Shown piece by piece: positions 12,596 through 22,184 of a DNA stretch of 64,000 bases. The DNA is taken from contig NZ_JAOAMV010000004.1 in assembly GCF_025154015.1 (NCBI RefSeq), positions 124,001 through 188,000 of the forward strand, read 5' to 3'. The first letter of the stretch is position 1; each line of letters opens with the position of its first letter. The stretch comes from Tsuneonella litorea (GTDB taxonomy: Bacteria; Pseudomonadota; Alphaproteobacteria; Sphingomonadales; Sphingomonadaceae). The notes beneath the pieces were generated by a model, which saw nothing but the letters and a program-made list of their open reading frames with translations, did no database searches and had not been told where the DNA came from. Position numbers and translations under genes: made by a program.

Positions 12596-13924
12596 ATGAT
12601 TCCGAAACTGACCGACGAACCCACCGCCATCGCCTTGGCGGCGCAAATCGCGGCCCGCGAATTGTCTCCGCTTGAAGCGGTCGATGCGTGCATCGCGCGG
12701 ATCGAGGCGCTCGATGGTCCGCTCAACGCCGTGGTGGTCCGCGATTTCGACCGGGCGCGCGATGTCGCCCGGGCTCTCGACGGCGAGACGCCAGGCGACC
12801 GCGCCCTGTTCGGCGTCCCCATGACGGTCAAGGAAAGCTTCAACGTCGCGGGTCTGCCGACGACGTTCGGACATCTGGAATTCAAGGACTTCGTGCCTCA
12901 GCGCGATTCGCGCGTGGTCGAGCGGCTCAAGGCCGCCGGCGCCGTGATCGTCGGCAAGACCAACGTCCCGCCCGATCTGGCTGATCTGCAATCGAACAAC
13001 CCGGTATACGGCCGGACCAACAATCCGTTCGACCATTCGCGTGTCTCGGGCGGGTCCTCAGGGGGTTCGGCCGTCGCGGTCGCCAGCGGCATGGTGCCGG
13101 TCGAATATGGCACCGACATCGGCAGTTCGGTGCGCAATCCCGCCCATTTCAACGGCATCTTTGGACACAAGACGACGTTCGGCCTCGTCAGTCGCCGCGG
13201 GCACACGAGTCCGGCCGCCGCCGGCCGCGACGTGCACGAGGGCCCGCTTTCGGTACCCGGACCGCTCGCCCGTTCGGCCGACGACCTCGCGCTGCTTCTT
13301 GACCTGACGGCCGAGAGACCGCTTGCGCGCAATGCCAAGCCGCTTGCCGAATTGCGTTTTCTCGCCGTGCTCGATCATCCGGTCAGCGAGATCGACGCCT
13401 CGGTGCGCGGTCCGATCGAGACTGCGTTGGCCGAAATCGAACGCGCGGGCGCGCGCGTGGAGCGGTCCTCCGAACTGCTGCCCGACCTCGCCCTCCAGCA
13501 CTCCAACTACCTGCGCCTGCTCAACGTCGCGATGGCCCGAGGGCAGCCCGCGCCCGACGGGACCGCGATGAGCCTGCCCGAATACTACCTCCTGCTCGAT
13601 GAGCAGGCCCGGTGCCGTTTTTCCTGGGCGGACCTGCTCGCTGCGTACGACTTCGTGCTTGCGCCGCCCCTGCCGTTTGTCGCCTACCCGCACGACGCGA
13701 CGCCCATCCGCGACCGGCGGATCACGATCAACGGCAAGGACAGCGCGTTCGGCGACGCGCTGGCGTGGGCAGGCCTCGCCACGTTCCCCAACCTGCCGAG
13801 CACGGTCGTCCCCGTCGGGGAAAGCGGGGGGTTGCCCTGCGGAATGCAAGTCATCGGAAGGGAATGGGCTGACATGGACTGCATTGCCGCGGCCGGGGCA
13901 ATCGGCAGGTTGATGGGGGCCTGA
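12596..13924 (+). CDS. Amidase signature family hydrolase
   Basis: A 442-residue amidase with the complete Ser-cisSer-Lys triad: K79 in VPMTVKES, S154 in SGGSSGG and S178 in GTDIGSSVRNP. It hydrolyses an unknown amide. It is probably not GatA, because that gene normally sits with gatC/gatB and the C-terminal half here differs. A GGGAGAG stretch upstream supports the ATG at 12596. It follows lpdA by 48 bases but is unlikely to be metabolically linked to it. Confidence 0.9.
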   Translation: MIPKLTDEPTAIALAAQIAARELSPLEAVDACIARIEALDGPLNAVVVRDFDRARDVARALDGETPGDRALFGVPMTVKESFNVAGLPTTFGHLEFKDFVPQRDSRVVERLKAAGAVIVGKTNVPPDLADLQSNNPVYGRTNNPFDHSRVSGGSSGGSAVAVASGMVPVEYGTDIGSSVRNPAHFNGIFGHKTTFGLVSRRGHTSPAAAGRDVHEGPLSVPGPLARSADDLALLLDLTAERPLARNAKPLAELRFLAVLDHPVSEIDASVRGPIETALAEIERAGARVERSSELLPDLALQHSNYLRLLNVAMARGQPAPDGTAMSLPEYYLLLDEQARCRFSWADLLAAYDFVLAPPLPFVAYPHDATPIRDRRITINGKDSAFGDALAWAGLATFPNLPSTVVPVGESGGLPCGMQVIGREWADMDCIAAAGAIGRLMGA

Positions 13925-13926
13925 CG

Positions 13927-14640
13927 ATGGCGCGCGGACGGTGGATGCAACGCTACGCCCGTTGGCATATTTGGCTCGGGTGGCTGATCGCGGTCCCCTT
14001 CCTGCTGTGGACGGTAAGCGGCGTGCTGATGGTCGTCCGGCCCATCGAGGAGGTTCGCGGCACGCATCTTCGCATTGAACCGGACCAGCGGCCCGCGCTG
14101 GAGGGCAGTCCGCGACCGATTCCCTTCCCTGTTGATACCGCGCCTCCCGTCGTGGAGATGCGCAGCTTCGTCCAGCGCGGACGGGCCGTCACGCTGGTCA
14201 CCGCATCCAACGGCCTCGTGTCGCGCTACGATGCCACGACGGGCGAGCCGATCCCCGCGCTAAGCGAGCAGGAAGCGCGCGAGGCGATCGCCACTTCGAT
14301 CCGCGGGGGCGACAAGATCACCGCGATGCGCTCGTTCGAGCCGGACGAGACCCCGTTCGATTTTCGCCGACCGTCGCCCGTGTGGCAGGCCACGCTCGAG
14401 GACGGAACGTTCGTTTACATCAATCGCGCCAGCGGCGAGATCGAGGCGGTGCGCACGCGCTGGTGGCGGTTCTACGATTTCATGTGGGGTCTCCACATCA
14501 TGGACCTGCAAACGCGCGAACAGCCGCACAATCCGCTGACGGTGACGTTCGGCATCCTCGCGATCTTCGGCTCGCTTCTTGGGACCGTCCTCCTGTTCCG
14601 CCGCCGAAAGGCGCGCGTCACCGCCCCCGCGCGCGGCTGA
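13927..14640 (+). CDS. PepSY-domain membrane protein
   Basis: A 237-residue protein with an N-terminal transmembrane helix (WLIAVPFLLWTVSGVLMVV), a periplasmic middle part with PepSY-like character and a C-terminal helix (FGILAIFGSLLGTVLLF) followed by a basic tail. This is the layout of PepSY-associated TM proteins, often found near iron uptake or reductase genes. The substrate is unknown. It begins two bases after the amidase stop, so the pair is probably co-transcribed. Confidence 0.75.
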   Translation: MARGRWMQRYARWHIWLGWLIAVPFLLWTVSGVLMVVRPIEEVRGTHLRIEPDQRPALEGSPRPIPFPVDTAPPVVEMRSFVQRGRAVTLVTASNGLVSRYDATTGEPIPALSEQEAREAIATSIRGGDKITAMRSFEPDETPFDFRRPSPVWQATLEDGTFVYINRASGEIEAVRTRWWRFYDFMWGLHIMDLQTREQPHNPLTVTFGILAIFGSLLGTVLLFRRRKARVTAPARG

Positions 14641-14702
14641 TACGTAGCGCGAATGGCTGTGCACGGGTCCGGTTGCGCATCGCTGAAGCCGAGAAACGAT
14701 TC

Positions 14703-15131
14703 ATGACCGCAGAGGCGGACATCGAGCGGATCGCCAACGGCTTGCTCGCCTGCACCTTGCCCAAGTCCGAATGGACCCACCGGGCGCACTTCGCCGCCGC
14801 TTTGTGGCTGCTTGCCCATCCGCACGTCCTCGCGCGGAGAGGGGGCATGGCGCCGCTCATCCGTGCGTACAATGCCGCAACCGGCGTCGAGAACAGCGAG
14901 ACCAGCGGTTACCACGAAACGATTACCCGCGCGTCCCTGCGCGGCGCGGCGGCCGTGCTGGCGGATTACCCCGGCAAGCCGCTGGGCGAAATCCTCGACG
15001 CCCTGATGGAGGGTCCGCTCGGCGACAAGCGGTGGCCACTTGCGTATTGGAGCGAAGACCTGCTGATGGGATCGCAGGCCCGGCGCGAATGGGTCGAACC
15101 CGATCTGGCGCCGTTGCCCTGGCCGGGATAA
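14703..15131 (+). CDS. Conserved-looking hypothetical protein
   Basis: A 142-residue soluble protein with no named domain that I can assign with certainty. It contains WTHRAHFAAALWLL and an YNAATGVENSETSGYHETIT segment with several histidines and polar residues that look like a conserved pocket. The start at 14703 removes an N-terminal tail that reads through the preceding PepSY gene in another frame. It lies between the PepSY gene and the channel gene on the same strand. Confidence 0.65.
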   Translation: MTAEADIERIANGLLACTLPKSEWTHRAHFAAALWLLAHPHVLARRGGMAPLIRAYNAATGVENSETSGYHETITRASLRGAAAVLADYPGKPLGEILDALMEGPLGDKRWPLAYWSEDLLMGSQARREWVEPDLAPLPWPG

Positions 15132-15141
15132 GTCAGCGACG

Positions 15142-15759
15142 ATGAACCCTCCCGTCCTGCCTCCTGCGCTCGATCTGATCGGCACCGCCGTTTTTGCGCT
15201 GACTGGGGCGCTGCTCGCAGCCCGCCTTCAGCAAACGTTCGTGACGATGGCCTTCTTCGCGCTGGTGACCGGGGTCGGCGGCGGCAGCCTGCGCGACATG
15301 TTGCTCGGCGTGCCGGCGTTCTGGCTTCATTCGCCGTGGGCGGCGCCGGTGATCTTCGCCACCGCGCTGGTCGCCTGGTTTACTCCGACGCGATGGTGGG
15401 AAAACGAGTTGCTCGAATGGGCCGACGCTGCAGGTCTCGCGGCGTTCGCGGTGCTGGGTACGGCAAAGGCGCTCGCGTTCGGCGTCGCGCCGGCCCCCGC
15501 GGCCGTGCTCGGCGTGGTGACCGGTTGCGCCGGAGGCGTCGTGCGTGACGTGATCGCAGGCGTGCCTTCGATCATCATGCGACCGGAGATATACGTTACC
15601 GCCGCGGCCCTGTCAGCGGTGCTGACCGTGCTGGGTGCGCTTGGTGGCCTGCCCGACGCCGCGACCTGGGCCCTTGCCTGGGTCGCCGGGTTTGCGGCCC
15701 GAGGCGCAGCGATCCGCTGGAAGCTTGCACTGCCCGCCTACCGCGAAGGCAGGCGCTAG
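15142..15759 (+). CDS. TRIC/YadS-like membrane channel (UPF0126 family)
   Basis: A 205-residue protein with about seven hydrophobic helices built from two related halves. Each half carries the family signature: GVGGGSLRDMLLGVPAFW in the first and GCAGGVVRDVIAGVPSII in the second. Prokaryotic members of the family form trimeric cation channels; older annotations call them UPF0126. The physiological ion here is not known. It ends three bases before the convergent exported protein gene. Confidence 0.88.
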   Translation: MNPPVLPPALDLIGTAVFALTGALLAARLQQTFVTMAFFALVTGVGGGSLRDMLLGVPAFWLHSPWAAPVIFATALVAWFTPTRWWENELLEWADAAGLAAFAVLGTAKALAFGVAPAPAAVLGVVTGCAGGVVRDVIAGVPSIIMRPEIYVTAAALSAVLTVLGALGGLPDAATWALAWVAGFAARGAAIRWKLALPAYREGRR

Positions 15760-15762
15760 ACC

Positions 15763-16518
15763 TCAGCCCGGGAAATCGGGGGCTTCGGCAGTCTGATATC
15801 GGTCATCGTTCGCGCCGGGTTGGTCTTCTGCGGGAAGGGGGCCGCCCGGATAGTCAGGCGCACCATCCCGCTTTGCCCGGGCCGCGGCATACCGGCCCTC
15901 GTCCCACTGCCCGGCGGCGGGTTCAGCGGATCCGATCGGATCGCGCCCGAGGTCCGCTGGGCCACCGTACTCGAGGCCCTCGATACGCCCGTCGTTGCCA
16001 ATCGAACACCGGAATGCGTCGCCTGTGCGCAGGCGGCCGGTCACGTCCCAGCCGGCACCGGTGCGGTTGGCCCCGTCGATGCTCTCGATCCGCGCGTTGC
16101 GCTCTACCTCGCGCGCGCACATGTCGACCGCGCGGTCGAGACCGCGGCTGTCGCCGAAACGCCCCTCGTCGGCGCGACTGCGGTAATCGTAGCGATAATC
16201 ACGGTCCGGATAGGGATAGCGCTGCGGATAGCGGTAGTCACGATCGCGCCGGCTTGCATTACTGGCCGCGCTGGCGACGGCGGCGATCGCGCCAAGCACC
16301 ACGACGGCTCCGATCACGTCGCCCGCGTCGACGCGGTCGCGGCGATACCAGCGACGGTGATTCTGCGCGTTCACGTTGTCGGGCTCAAACGCGCCGGTGG
16401 CGGTGACCGCGAGGGGCGCGGCAGGCACCGGCATTTCGGCCCCGGCAAGCGGCGCGGCGGCCATCGACACGCACGCGGCAAACGCCGCGGCAGAAGCGAA
16501 GCGAAGCGAATGAGCCAT
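15763..16518 (-). CDS. Exported protein with glycine-rich helix, paralogue of the next gene
   Basis: A 251-residue protein with a signal peptide (residues 1-27). After it come a DAGDVIGAVVVLGAIAAVAS helix, an Arg/Tyr/Asp-rich repeat region and a small C-terminal domain with two cysteines (DMCAREV and FRCSIG). The Gly/Ala helix has the small-residue spacing of glycine-zipper proteins. The neighbouring gene shares the DAGD helix, the Tyr/Arg region and the two-cysteine domain, so the two look like a diverged tandem duplication. The ATG at 16518 starts at the signal peptide. Function is unknown; an envelope role is inferred. Confidence 0.7.
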   Translation of the reverse strand: MAHSLRFASAAAFAACVSMAAAPLAGAEMPVPAAPLAVTATGAFEPDNVNAQNHRRWYRRDRVDAGDVIGAVVVLGAIAAVASAASNASRRDRDYRYPQRYPYPDRDYRYDYRSRADEGRFGDSRGLDRAVDMCAREVERNARIESIDGANRTGAGWDVTGRLRTGDAFRCSIGNDGRIEGLEYGGPADLGRDPIGSAEPAAGQWDEGRYAAARAKRDGAPDYPGGPLPAEDQPGANDDRYQTAEAPDFPG

Positions 16519-16640
16519 GGCGCGCAAGATCCCTCTGGACGGACGTGGCGGCACACTACCCCACATCGCCGCAAACGACTAGGCGGCCCAGGCTTGCAAC
16601 AGCCTGAACCGCCTGTCGGTTCGGTATCTGGACGCGCGGC

Positions 16641-17243
16641 TTACCAGCCGTAGCGGCTGTTGTAGCCGTAGCGGTAGCCGTAGCGGCTCGAGTTCTTCAG
16701 GCCGCTGTAATCGAGGTCGACGACCCGGCCATAGCGGACGTCGCAGCTGAACCGGCCATAGTCATAGTCACGGCCGCCGTAGCGATAGTTGTAATCGCGG
16801 TTCCAGCCGCCACCGCGCTCGTTGACGACAAGAGTGCCGCGCACGCGATAACCGTCACGCTTGCGGTCGATATCGCGGATATCGGTGACCCGCGCGCCGC
16901 GGAAGCCGCGCCGCCTCAAGTCGCGCTGCGCCGCGTTCACGCACTGCGCAACCGCCGAACGCGAGTTGCCGTATCGATTGTAGTCGTAACCGTAGCGATC
17001 ATTGCCGTAGCCGTACCGATCGTTGCCGTAGTACGGCCCGCCGTAGGTTCCGCCATAACTGCGGTCCTTGCCGATGGAACCCGCGACCGCGGCGATGCCG
17101 CCGATAATCAAGGCGCCGGCGATGATGTCGCCAGCGTCGATACCGTCATCATGACGGTCTCGCGCCATCGCAGGGGATGCGGAAGCCAGACCCATCGCGC
17201 CAGCCGCGACAGTTCCGACGAGGGCTTTCGAAATGGTTTTCAT
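16641..17243 (-). CDS. Exported glycine-zipper-like protein, Tyr/Arg-rich
   Basis: A 200-residue exported protein with a signal peptide ending near AMARD, a DAGDIIAGALIIGGIAAVAG helix, short NDRYGYG repeats and a C-terminal domain with cysteines in VAQCVNAA and FSCDVR. It ends in repeated YGYR/YNSRYG units. It is a paralogue of the gene just downstream (15763-16518). Its ATG follows directly on an extensive RNA fold that contains the GAGGTGA ribosome binding site, so translation may be regulated. Function is unknown. Confidence 0.75.
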   Translation of the reverse strand: MKTISKALVGTVAAGAMGLASASPAMARDRHDDGIDAGDIIAGALIIGGIAAVAGSIGKDRSYGGTYGGPYYGNDRYGYGNDRYGYDYNRYGNSRSAVAQCVNAAQRDLRRRGFRGARVTDIRDIDRKRDGYRVRGTLVVNERGGGWNRDYNYRYGGRDYDYGRFSCDVRYGRVVDLDYSGLKNSSRYGYRYGYNSRYGW

Positions 17244-17320
17244 GGCTCACCTCAATGTTGTGCGAGGGACGATCCCTCGCCTTGCAATCCCGTTGTAGCG
17301 GGACGCCATTGAGGCGAGCC
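17244..17320 (-). promoter_or_regulatory. Structured 5' leader that covers the ribosome binding site
   Basis: In the minus-strand transcript GGCTCGCCTCAATG (17320-17307) can pair over all 14 positions, with one G-U pair, to CATTGAGGTGAGCC (17257-17244), which contains the Shine-Dalgarno site and abuts the ATG. The 49 bases between hold two more hairpins: TCCCG/CGGGA with a 6-base loop, and GCGAGGGA/TCCCTCGC with a 3-base loop. Together they form a three-way junction. Pairing was worked out by eye; the regulatory role is inferred. Confidence 0.6.
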
Positions 17321-17389
17321 TGAATTGCGAATGCAGCCTTTGTTCAGATAAAACGACTCCAAACTGAACATGGCACGGTTGTTGCTAGC

Positions 17390-19570
17390 TCAATCCCCGC
17401 CTGTCGGAGGCACCTTCAGGCCGGTCCAGTAAGCCAGGAAGGACAGCACGTCCGCCCCTTCCGCGATCGCCTTGTCGGTCGGCTTGCCGCTGCCGTGGCC
17501 GGCGCGCGTCTCGATGCGAATGAGGTGCGGCTCGTCGCCTGCGTCGGCGGCTTGGAGTGCCGCGGTGTACTTGAAGCTGTGCCCCGGCACCACGCGGTCG
17601 TCGGTATCCGCGGTGGTCACCAGGGTCGCAGGGTAGTCAATGCCCGACCGGATGTTGTGGTAGGGCGAATAGGATCGCAGGACCTTGAAGTCGGCTTCCT
17701 TTGACGGGTAGCCGTAGTCGTCCACCCAGTACCGGCCAGCGGTCCAGCGGTCGAAGCGCAGCATGTCCATCACGCCCACCGCGGCACGCGCCGCATCGAC
17801 GAGATCGGGCCGCTGGTTGAGGACCGCCCCCACGAGCAGGCCGCCGTTCGAACCGCCCTCAATCGCGAGCCCGTCCTTGGTGGTGACGCCGTTCGCCTTG
17901 AGCCACTCGCCGGCCGCCACAAAATCGTCGAACACGTTCTGTTTGTTGGCGAGGCGGCCCGCGTCGTGCCAGGCCTTGCCGTATTCGCCCCCGCCGCGGA
18001 TATTGGCGAGCGCGAACACGCCGCCGGCATCGATCCAAGCCATGCGGGTGGCCGAGAACCCTGGCGTAAGCGAGACGTCGAACCCGCCGTAACCGTAGAG
18101 CAGGGTCGGCGCGGGAGCGGTCACGTCCTTGCGCTTGACGATGAACATCGGAATCTTCGTCCCGTCCTTCGACGGGTAGAACACCTGCCCGACGTCGTAC
18201 TTCGCCGGGTCGAGCGCCAGCTTGGGAATTGCGAACGGGGTGGATTCGCCGCTCGCAAGGTCCAGCCGGTAAATCGCGGTGGGCTGGTTGAAGCTGGAGA
18301 AGGCATAGAACGTCTCCGGATCGCCCGGCCGGCCGCCGAAGCCGCTCACGGTGCCGAGCCCACCGAGGTCAATCTGGCGTACGGGGGTTCCATCGAGCGC
18401 GAACACCTCGGCGCGGCTCGCGGCGTCCTTGAGATAGCTGACGACAAGCTTGTCCCCGACGATCGACGCGGAATCGATCGGTTCGGCCCGCGCTTCGACG
18501 ACGGTCTCGAAGACCGGCACATCGGCTGCGAGGTCGACCTTGACGAGCCGATACGTCGGCGCGTCCGTGTTGGTCTTGAGGTAAAGAACCGAGCCAACGG
18601 TGTCGATCGGCGTCCACTCGTTGTCGAAACCGGTGACGAGCGGCCGCAATGCCCATCCGGACTGTTCGGCCTGGGACAGGTCAATGACCTGCAGCTCGTT
18701 GCGCGAGTCGGTCCCTGTTGACGAGGTGACAAAGGCCCAGCGGCCGTCGTCGGACACGGTCGCATAGTGACCGCGCTCCGGAAAATCGGGGGTCGAGAAG
18801 ACCATCCGGTCCTCGCTCTGCGGGGTGCCGAGCGCGTGGTAATAGATCGCCTGGCTGTAGTTGAGCGCCTGAAAATCCTGTCCCTCTTCCGGCTCGGGGA
18901 AGCGCGAATAGAGAAACCCTTCCTCGCCCACCCAGGAAAGCCCGGTGAACTTGGCCCAACGGATCTCGTCGCCGGTGTCCTCGCCGCTCTCGACGTCGAG
19001 CACCTTCAGGATGCGCCAGTCGGTTCCGCCGTCCTGGACGCTGTAGAGGAGCTTGCTGCCGTCGGGCGACGGTTGCCAGTCGCTCAGCGCAGTTGCCGCG
19101 TCCTTGGCCCAGCCGTTGGGGTCAAGCAGCGCGCGTCGCGGGCCGTCGAGCCCGTCCTGGACAAAGAGCGGGCTCTGGTTCTGCAGGCCGGTGTTGCGGG
19201 TGTAGAAATAGCGGCTGCCGTACCGGTGCGGCAGGCCGAAACGCTCGTAATCCATCCGCTCGGCAATGCGCGCCTTGAACCAGTCGCGACCGGGTAGGGT
19301 CTCCAGGTAGGCCTCGGTCACGGCGTTCTGCTCGGCAACCCACTTCGCGACCTTCGCGTCCGATCGTACGTCCGCCTCGAGCCAGCGATAGGGATCGGCG
19401 ATTTCCTCGCCGAAGATCATCTCGACCGTGTCGGCGCGTTCGGTCGGGGGATACGCGATCGGCGTGGCGGCTGTGGCGGACATCGTGGCTCCGGATGGTT
19501 CGGCAGCGGCGGGAATGGCAAGCGCAAGCGACGAAACGGCGCCGAGTAGCGCGGTGAAGCGTAGGGTCAT
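17390..19570 (-). CDS. Exported prolyl oligopeptidase (S9A family)
   Basis: A 726-residue serine peptidase that cleaves short peptides after proline. A signal peptide (residues 1-23) predicts a periplasmic enzyme. The N-terminal beta-propeller part includes ADPYRWLEAD, a standard start of the family. The catalytic domain has GGFDVSLTP, NIRGGGEYG and the nucleophile S574 in EGGSNGGLL, with the acid in TADTDDRVVPGHS and the histidine in RAGHGSG. All three catalytic residues are present. Confidence 0.94.
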   Translation of the reverse strand: MTLRFTALLGAVSSLALAIPAAAEPSGATMSATAATPIAYPPTERADTVEMIFGEEIADPYRWLEADVRSDAKVAKWVAEQNAVTEAYLETLPGRDWFKARIAERMDYERFGLPHRYGSRYFYTRNTGLQNQSPLFVQDGLDGPRRALLDPNGWAKDAATALSDWQPSPDGSKLLYSVQDGGTDWRILKVLDVESGEDTGDEIRWAKFTGLSWVGEEGFLYSRFPEPEEGQDFQALNYSQAIYYHALGTPQSEDRMVFSTPDFPERGHYATVSDDGRWAFVTSSTGTDSRNELQVIDLSQAEQSGWALRPLVTGFDNEWTPIDTVGSVLYLKTNTDAPTYRLVKVDLAADVPVFETVVEARAEPIDSASIVGDKLVVSYLKDAASRAEVFALDGTPVRQIDLGGLGTVSGFGGRPGDPETFYAFSSFNQPTAIYRLDLASGESTPFAIPKLALDPAKYDVGQVFYPSKDGTKIPMFIVKRKDVTAPAPTLLYGYGGFDVSLTPGFSATRMAWIDAGGVFALANIRGGGEYGKAWHDAGRLANKQNVFDDFVAAGEWLKANGVTTKDGLAIEGGSNGGLLVGAVLNQRPDLVDAARAAVGVMDMLRFDRWTAGRYWVDDYGYPSKEADFKVLRSYSPYHNIRSGIDYPATLVTTADTDDRVVPGHSFKYTAALQAADAGDEPHLIRIETRAGHGSGKPTDKAIAEGADVLSFLAYWTGLKVPPTGGD

Positions 19571-19646
19571 GAAGGTACCTGGAATCTGCGACTGCTTGCT
19601 GATGTAACCTCTTTTGGAGCGGTTTCAATCGATCGCGATCCGCCAA

Positions 19647-19684
19647 TGCAAAAGGGCCGGAGGTTTCCCCCCGGCCCTTTGCTT
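19647..19684 (-). terminator. Terminator after rplQ (end of the alpha operon)
   Basis: A perfect 10-bp stem, AAAGGGCCGG at 19651-19660 with CCGGCCCTTT at 19671-19680, lies about 20 bases past the rplQ stop. On the minus strand it ends in TTTT. It is the natural end of the ribosomal block; the T-run is short, so efficiency is uncertain. Confidence 0.7.
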
Positions 19685-19703
19685 GGTCCGTGCGAGCGGC
19701 GCC

Positions 19704-20129
19704 TCAGGCGTCCTCGAACTCGTCCTCTTCGGCGTTCAGCACCGGGCCCGAATCCTGGCCCTTGGCATCGACGTCGCGGTCGACGAACTCGATGATCGCG
19801 ATCGGCGCGGCGTCGCTCTCGCGGATCCCGGCCTTGATCACGCGGGTGTATCCGCCCTCGCGGTCGGCGTACCGATCGGCGAGAACGTCGAACAGCTTCT
19901 TGAGCTGCGTCTCGTCGCCGAGGCGGCTCATCGCGAGCCGGCGATTGCTGAGGCCGCCGCGCTTGGCGAGGGTCACCAGCTTCTCGACGTAGGGACGCAG
20001 TTCCTTCGCTTTGGGCGTGGTAGTCAGGATCTGCTCGTGCTTGATCAAAGCAGCGGCGAGGTTGCGCAGGAGCGCGGCGCGATGGCCGGACTTGCGCTGC
20101 AACTTGCGGCCCTTGATGCCGTGTTTCAT
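19704..20129 (-). CDS. rplQ: 50S ribosomal protein L17
   Basis: A 141-residue large-subunit protein starting [20 protein letters not shown], the invariant N terminus of bacterial L17. The last 20 residues ([16 protein letters not shown]) form an acidic tail that E. coli L17 lacks in this form. It is the final gene of the alpha operon, 87 bases after rpoA. Confidence 0.97.
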   Translation of the reverse strand: MKHGIKGRKLQRKSGHRAALLRNLAAALIKHEQILTTTPKAKELRPYVEKLVTLAKRGGLSNRRLAMSRLGDETQLKKLFDVLADRYADREGGYTRVIKAGIRESDAAPIAIIEFVDRDVDAKGQDSGPVLNAEEDEFEDA

Positions 20130-20216
20130 GTCGTCGTACTCCGTTCGTAGGGGGCCCGTGTCAGGTAGCCCGATGCAGGCCGGAAGAAGGGGTCCGGCCC
20201 ATGCCCCGTGCGGCTA

Positions 20217-21269
20217 TCAGCCGAGCAGTTCCTGCTCCAGCTTCTTGGCCATTTCCTCGATGTTCTCCGGCGGCCAGCCGGGGATGTCCATGCCGAGGCG
20301 CAGGCCCATCGAGCTCAGGACTTCCTTGATCTCGTTGAGACTCTTGCGGCCGAAGTTCGGCGTGCGGAGCATTTCGGCCTCGGTCTTCTGGACCAGGTCG
20401 CCGATGTAGATGATGTTGTCGTTCTTGAGGCAGTTGGCCGAGCGCACCGACAGCTCGAGTTCGTCGACCTTCTTGAGAAGATAACGGTTGAGCTGGTTGG
20501 CGTCGCTCTCTTCCGGCTGCGCGGCCATGCCGATCATCGGGCTGGAGGCTACGGGCACACCGTCCTCGAAGTGGACGAACAGCGCGAGCTGGTCCTGCAG
20601 GATACGCGCGGCATAGGCCACCGCGTCCTCTGGGGTGACGGTGCCGTCGGTCTCGATCGTCAGGCTCAGCTTGTCGAAGTCGAGTTCCTGTCCGACGCGG
20701 GCGTTCTCGACCTTGTAGCTCACCTGGCGGACCGGCGAGTAGAGCGAGTCGACCGGGATCAGGCCGATCGGCGCATCGACCGGACGGTTGCCGACGGCCG
20801 GGACATAGCCCTTGCCGGTGTCGGCGGTCAGTTCCATGTTGAGGTTCGCACCCTCGTCGAGGTGGCAGATCACGAGGTCCTTGTTCATCACCTCGATGTC
20901 GCCCGAAACGGCGATGTCGCCGGCGGTCACCTCGCCCGGCCCGGTGGCGGCGAGCTGGAGCCGCTTGGGTCCTTCGCCTTCCATCTTGAGCGCGATCTGC
21001 TTCACGTTGAGCACGATGTCGGTCACGTCCTCGCGCACGCCGGCTAGCGACGAGAACTCATGCAGCACGTTCTCGATCTTGATCGAAGTGATCGCCGCGC
21101 CCTGGAGGCTCGAGAGGAGCACGCGGCGCAGTGCATTGCCGAGGGTCAGGCCGAAGCCGCGCTCGAGGGGCTCGGCCACGAAGGTCGCCTTGCGGCCCTT
21201 CGCGGCGTCCTTGACCTCGAGGGTGTTGGGCTTCTTGAGTTCCTGCCAGTTCTTGGTGTTGACGGCCAT
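20217..21269 (-). CDS. rpoA: DNA-directed RNA polymerase alpha subunit
   Basis: A 350-residue alpha subunit that nucleates core polymerase assembly. The N-terminal domain has [17 protein letters not shown] and the C-terminal DNA/activator-binding domain (about 255-330) has [17 protein letters not shown] and [11 protein letters not shown]-type helix-hairpin segments. The C-terminal tail adds [15 protein letters not shown]. It lies between rpsK and rplQ, the standard alpha-operon position. Confidence 0.98.
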   Translation of the reverse strand: MAVNTKNWQELKKPNTLEVKDAAKGRKATFVAEPLERGFGLTLGNALRRVLLSSLQGAAITSIKIENVLHEFSSLAGVREDVTDIVLNVKQIALKMEGEGPKRLQLAATGPGEVTAGDIAVSGDIEVMNKDLVICHLDEGANLNMELTADTGKGYVPAVGNRPVDAPIGLIPVDSLYSPVRQVSYKVENARVGQELDFDKLSLTIETDGTVTPEDAVAYAARILQDQLALFVHFEDGVPVASSPMIGMAAQPEESDANQLNRYLLKKVDELELSVRSANCLKNDNIIYIGDLVQKTEAEMLRTPNFGRKSLNEIKEVLSSMGLRLGMDIPGWPPENIEEMAKKLEQELLG

Positions 21270-21370
21270 GGATATCCCCTGGGGTTCAATTGGGTACGGG
21301 ACCGGAGCCTGGCGGCGTCCGATCCCCGAAAGGTCGGCGGCGGGGAGCGACCCTGCCGCCGGGCAGGTAA

Positions 21371-21760
21371 TCAGACGCGGCGGCGCTTCGACGGCCGGAC
21401 CCCGTTGTGCGGGATCGGGGTTACGTCGCGGATCGAGGTGATCGTGAAGCCGACCGCCTGGAGGGCGCGCAGCGCGCTCTCGCGGCCCGAGCCGGGACCC
21501 TTGACCTCGACTTCGAGCGTTCGGACACCGTGTTCGGCGGCCTTCTTGCCTGCGTCGTCGGCGGCGACCTGGGCGGCATAGGGAGTCGACTTGCGGCTGC
21601 CCTTGAAGCCCATCATGCCCGCCGAGGACCAGCTGATCGCGTTGCCCTGTGCGTCGGTGATGGTGATCATGGTGTTGTTGAAGCTTGCGTTGACGTGCGC
21701 CACGCCGCTGGAGATGTTCTTGCGTTCACGCCGGCGAATGCGCTGGGGTTCACGTGCCAT
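21371..21760 (-). CDS. rpsK: 30S ribosomal protein S11
   Basis: A 129-residue platform protein of the small subunit. It contains [38 protein letters not shown] and the C-terminal [20 protein letters not shown], all diagnostic of S11. It sits between rpsM and rpoA. Confidence 0.98.
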   Translation of the reverse strand: MAREPQRIRRRERKNISSGVAHVNASFNNTMITITDAQGNAISWSSAGMMGFKGSRKSTPYAAQVAADDAGKKAAEHGVRTLEVEVKGPGSGRESALRALQAVGFTITSIRDVTPIPHNGVRPSKRRRV

Positions 21761-21815
21761 GTGGGAATTCCTGTCCTAGATCCAAGAGAGCAGCTGCTGC
21801 CTGTGCAGGCGCGGC

Positions 21816-22184
21816 TTACTTCTTCTTGCCGGCGATCGGCTTGGCCTTGCCCTTGCGGGTGCGGGCGTTGGTGTGGGTGCGCTGGCCGCGGACCGGCAGG
21901 CCCTTGCGGTGGCGCAGACCGCGGTAGCTGGCGAGGTCCATCAGACGCTTGATGTTCATCGCCGTCTCGCGGCGCAGGTCGCCTTCGACCTGGTGCTCGG
22001 CGTCGATGGTCTCGCGGATCTGCAGCACCTCGGCATCGGTCAGGTCCTGCACGCGGCGGGTGTGATCGATGCCCAGCTTGTCGGCGATCTTGACGGCCGT
22101 GGTGCGGCCGATACCGTGGATGTAGGTGAGCGCAATGATAACGCGCTTGTTGGTGGGGAGGTTTACCCCGGCAATACGAGCCAC
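21816..22184 (-). CDS. rpsM: 30S ribosomal protein S13
   Basis: A 122-residue head protein of the small subunit, starting [15 protein letters not shown] and containing the helix-two-turn-helix ([13 protein letters not shown]) and [16 protein letters not shown]. The C terminus is lysine-rich ([10 protein letters not shown]). It opens the rpsM-rpsK-rpoA-rplQ unit, which has a 300-base gap and a candidate promoter before it. Confidence 0.98.
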   Translation of the reverse strand: MARIAGVNLPTNKRVIIALTYIHGIGRTTAVKIADKLGIDHTRRVQDLTDAEVLQIRETIDAEHQVEGDLRRETAMNIKRLMDLASYRGLRHRKGLPVRGQRTHTNARTRKGKAKPIAGKKK

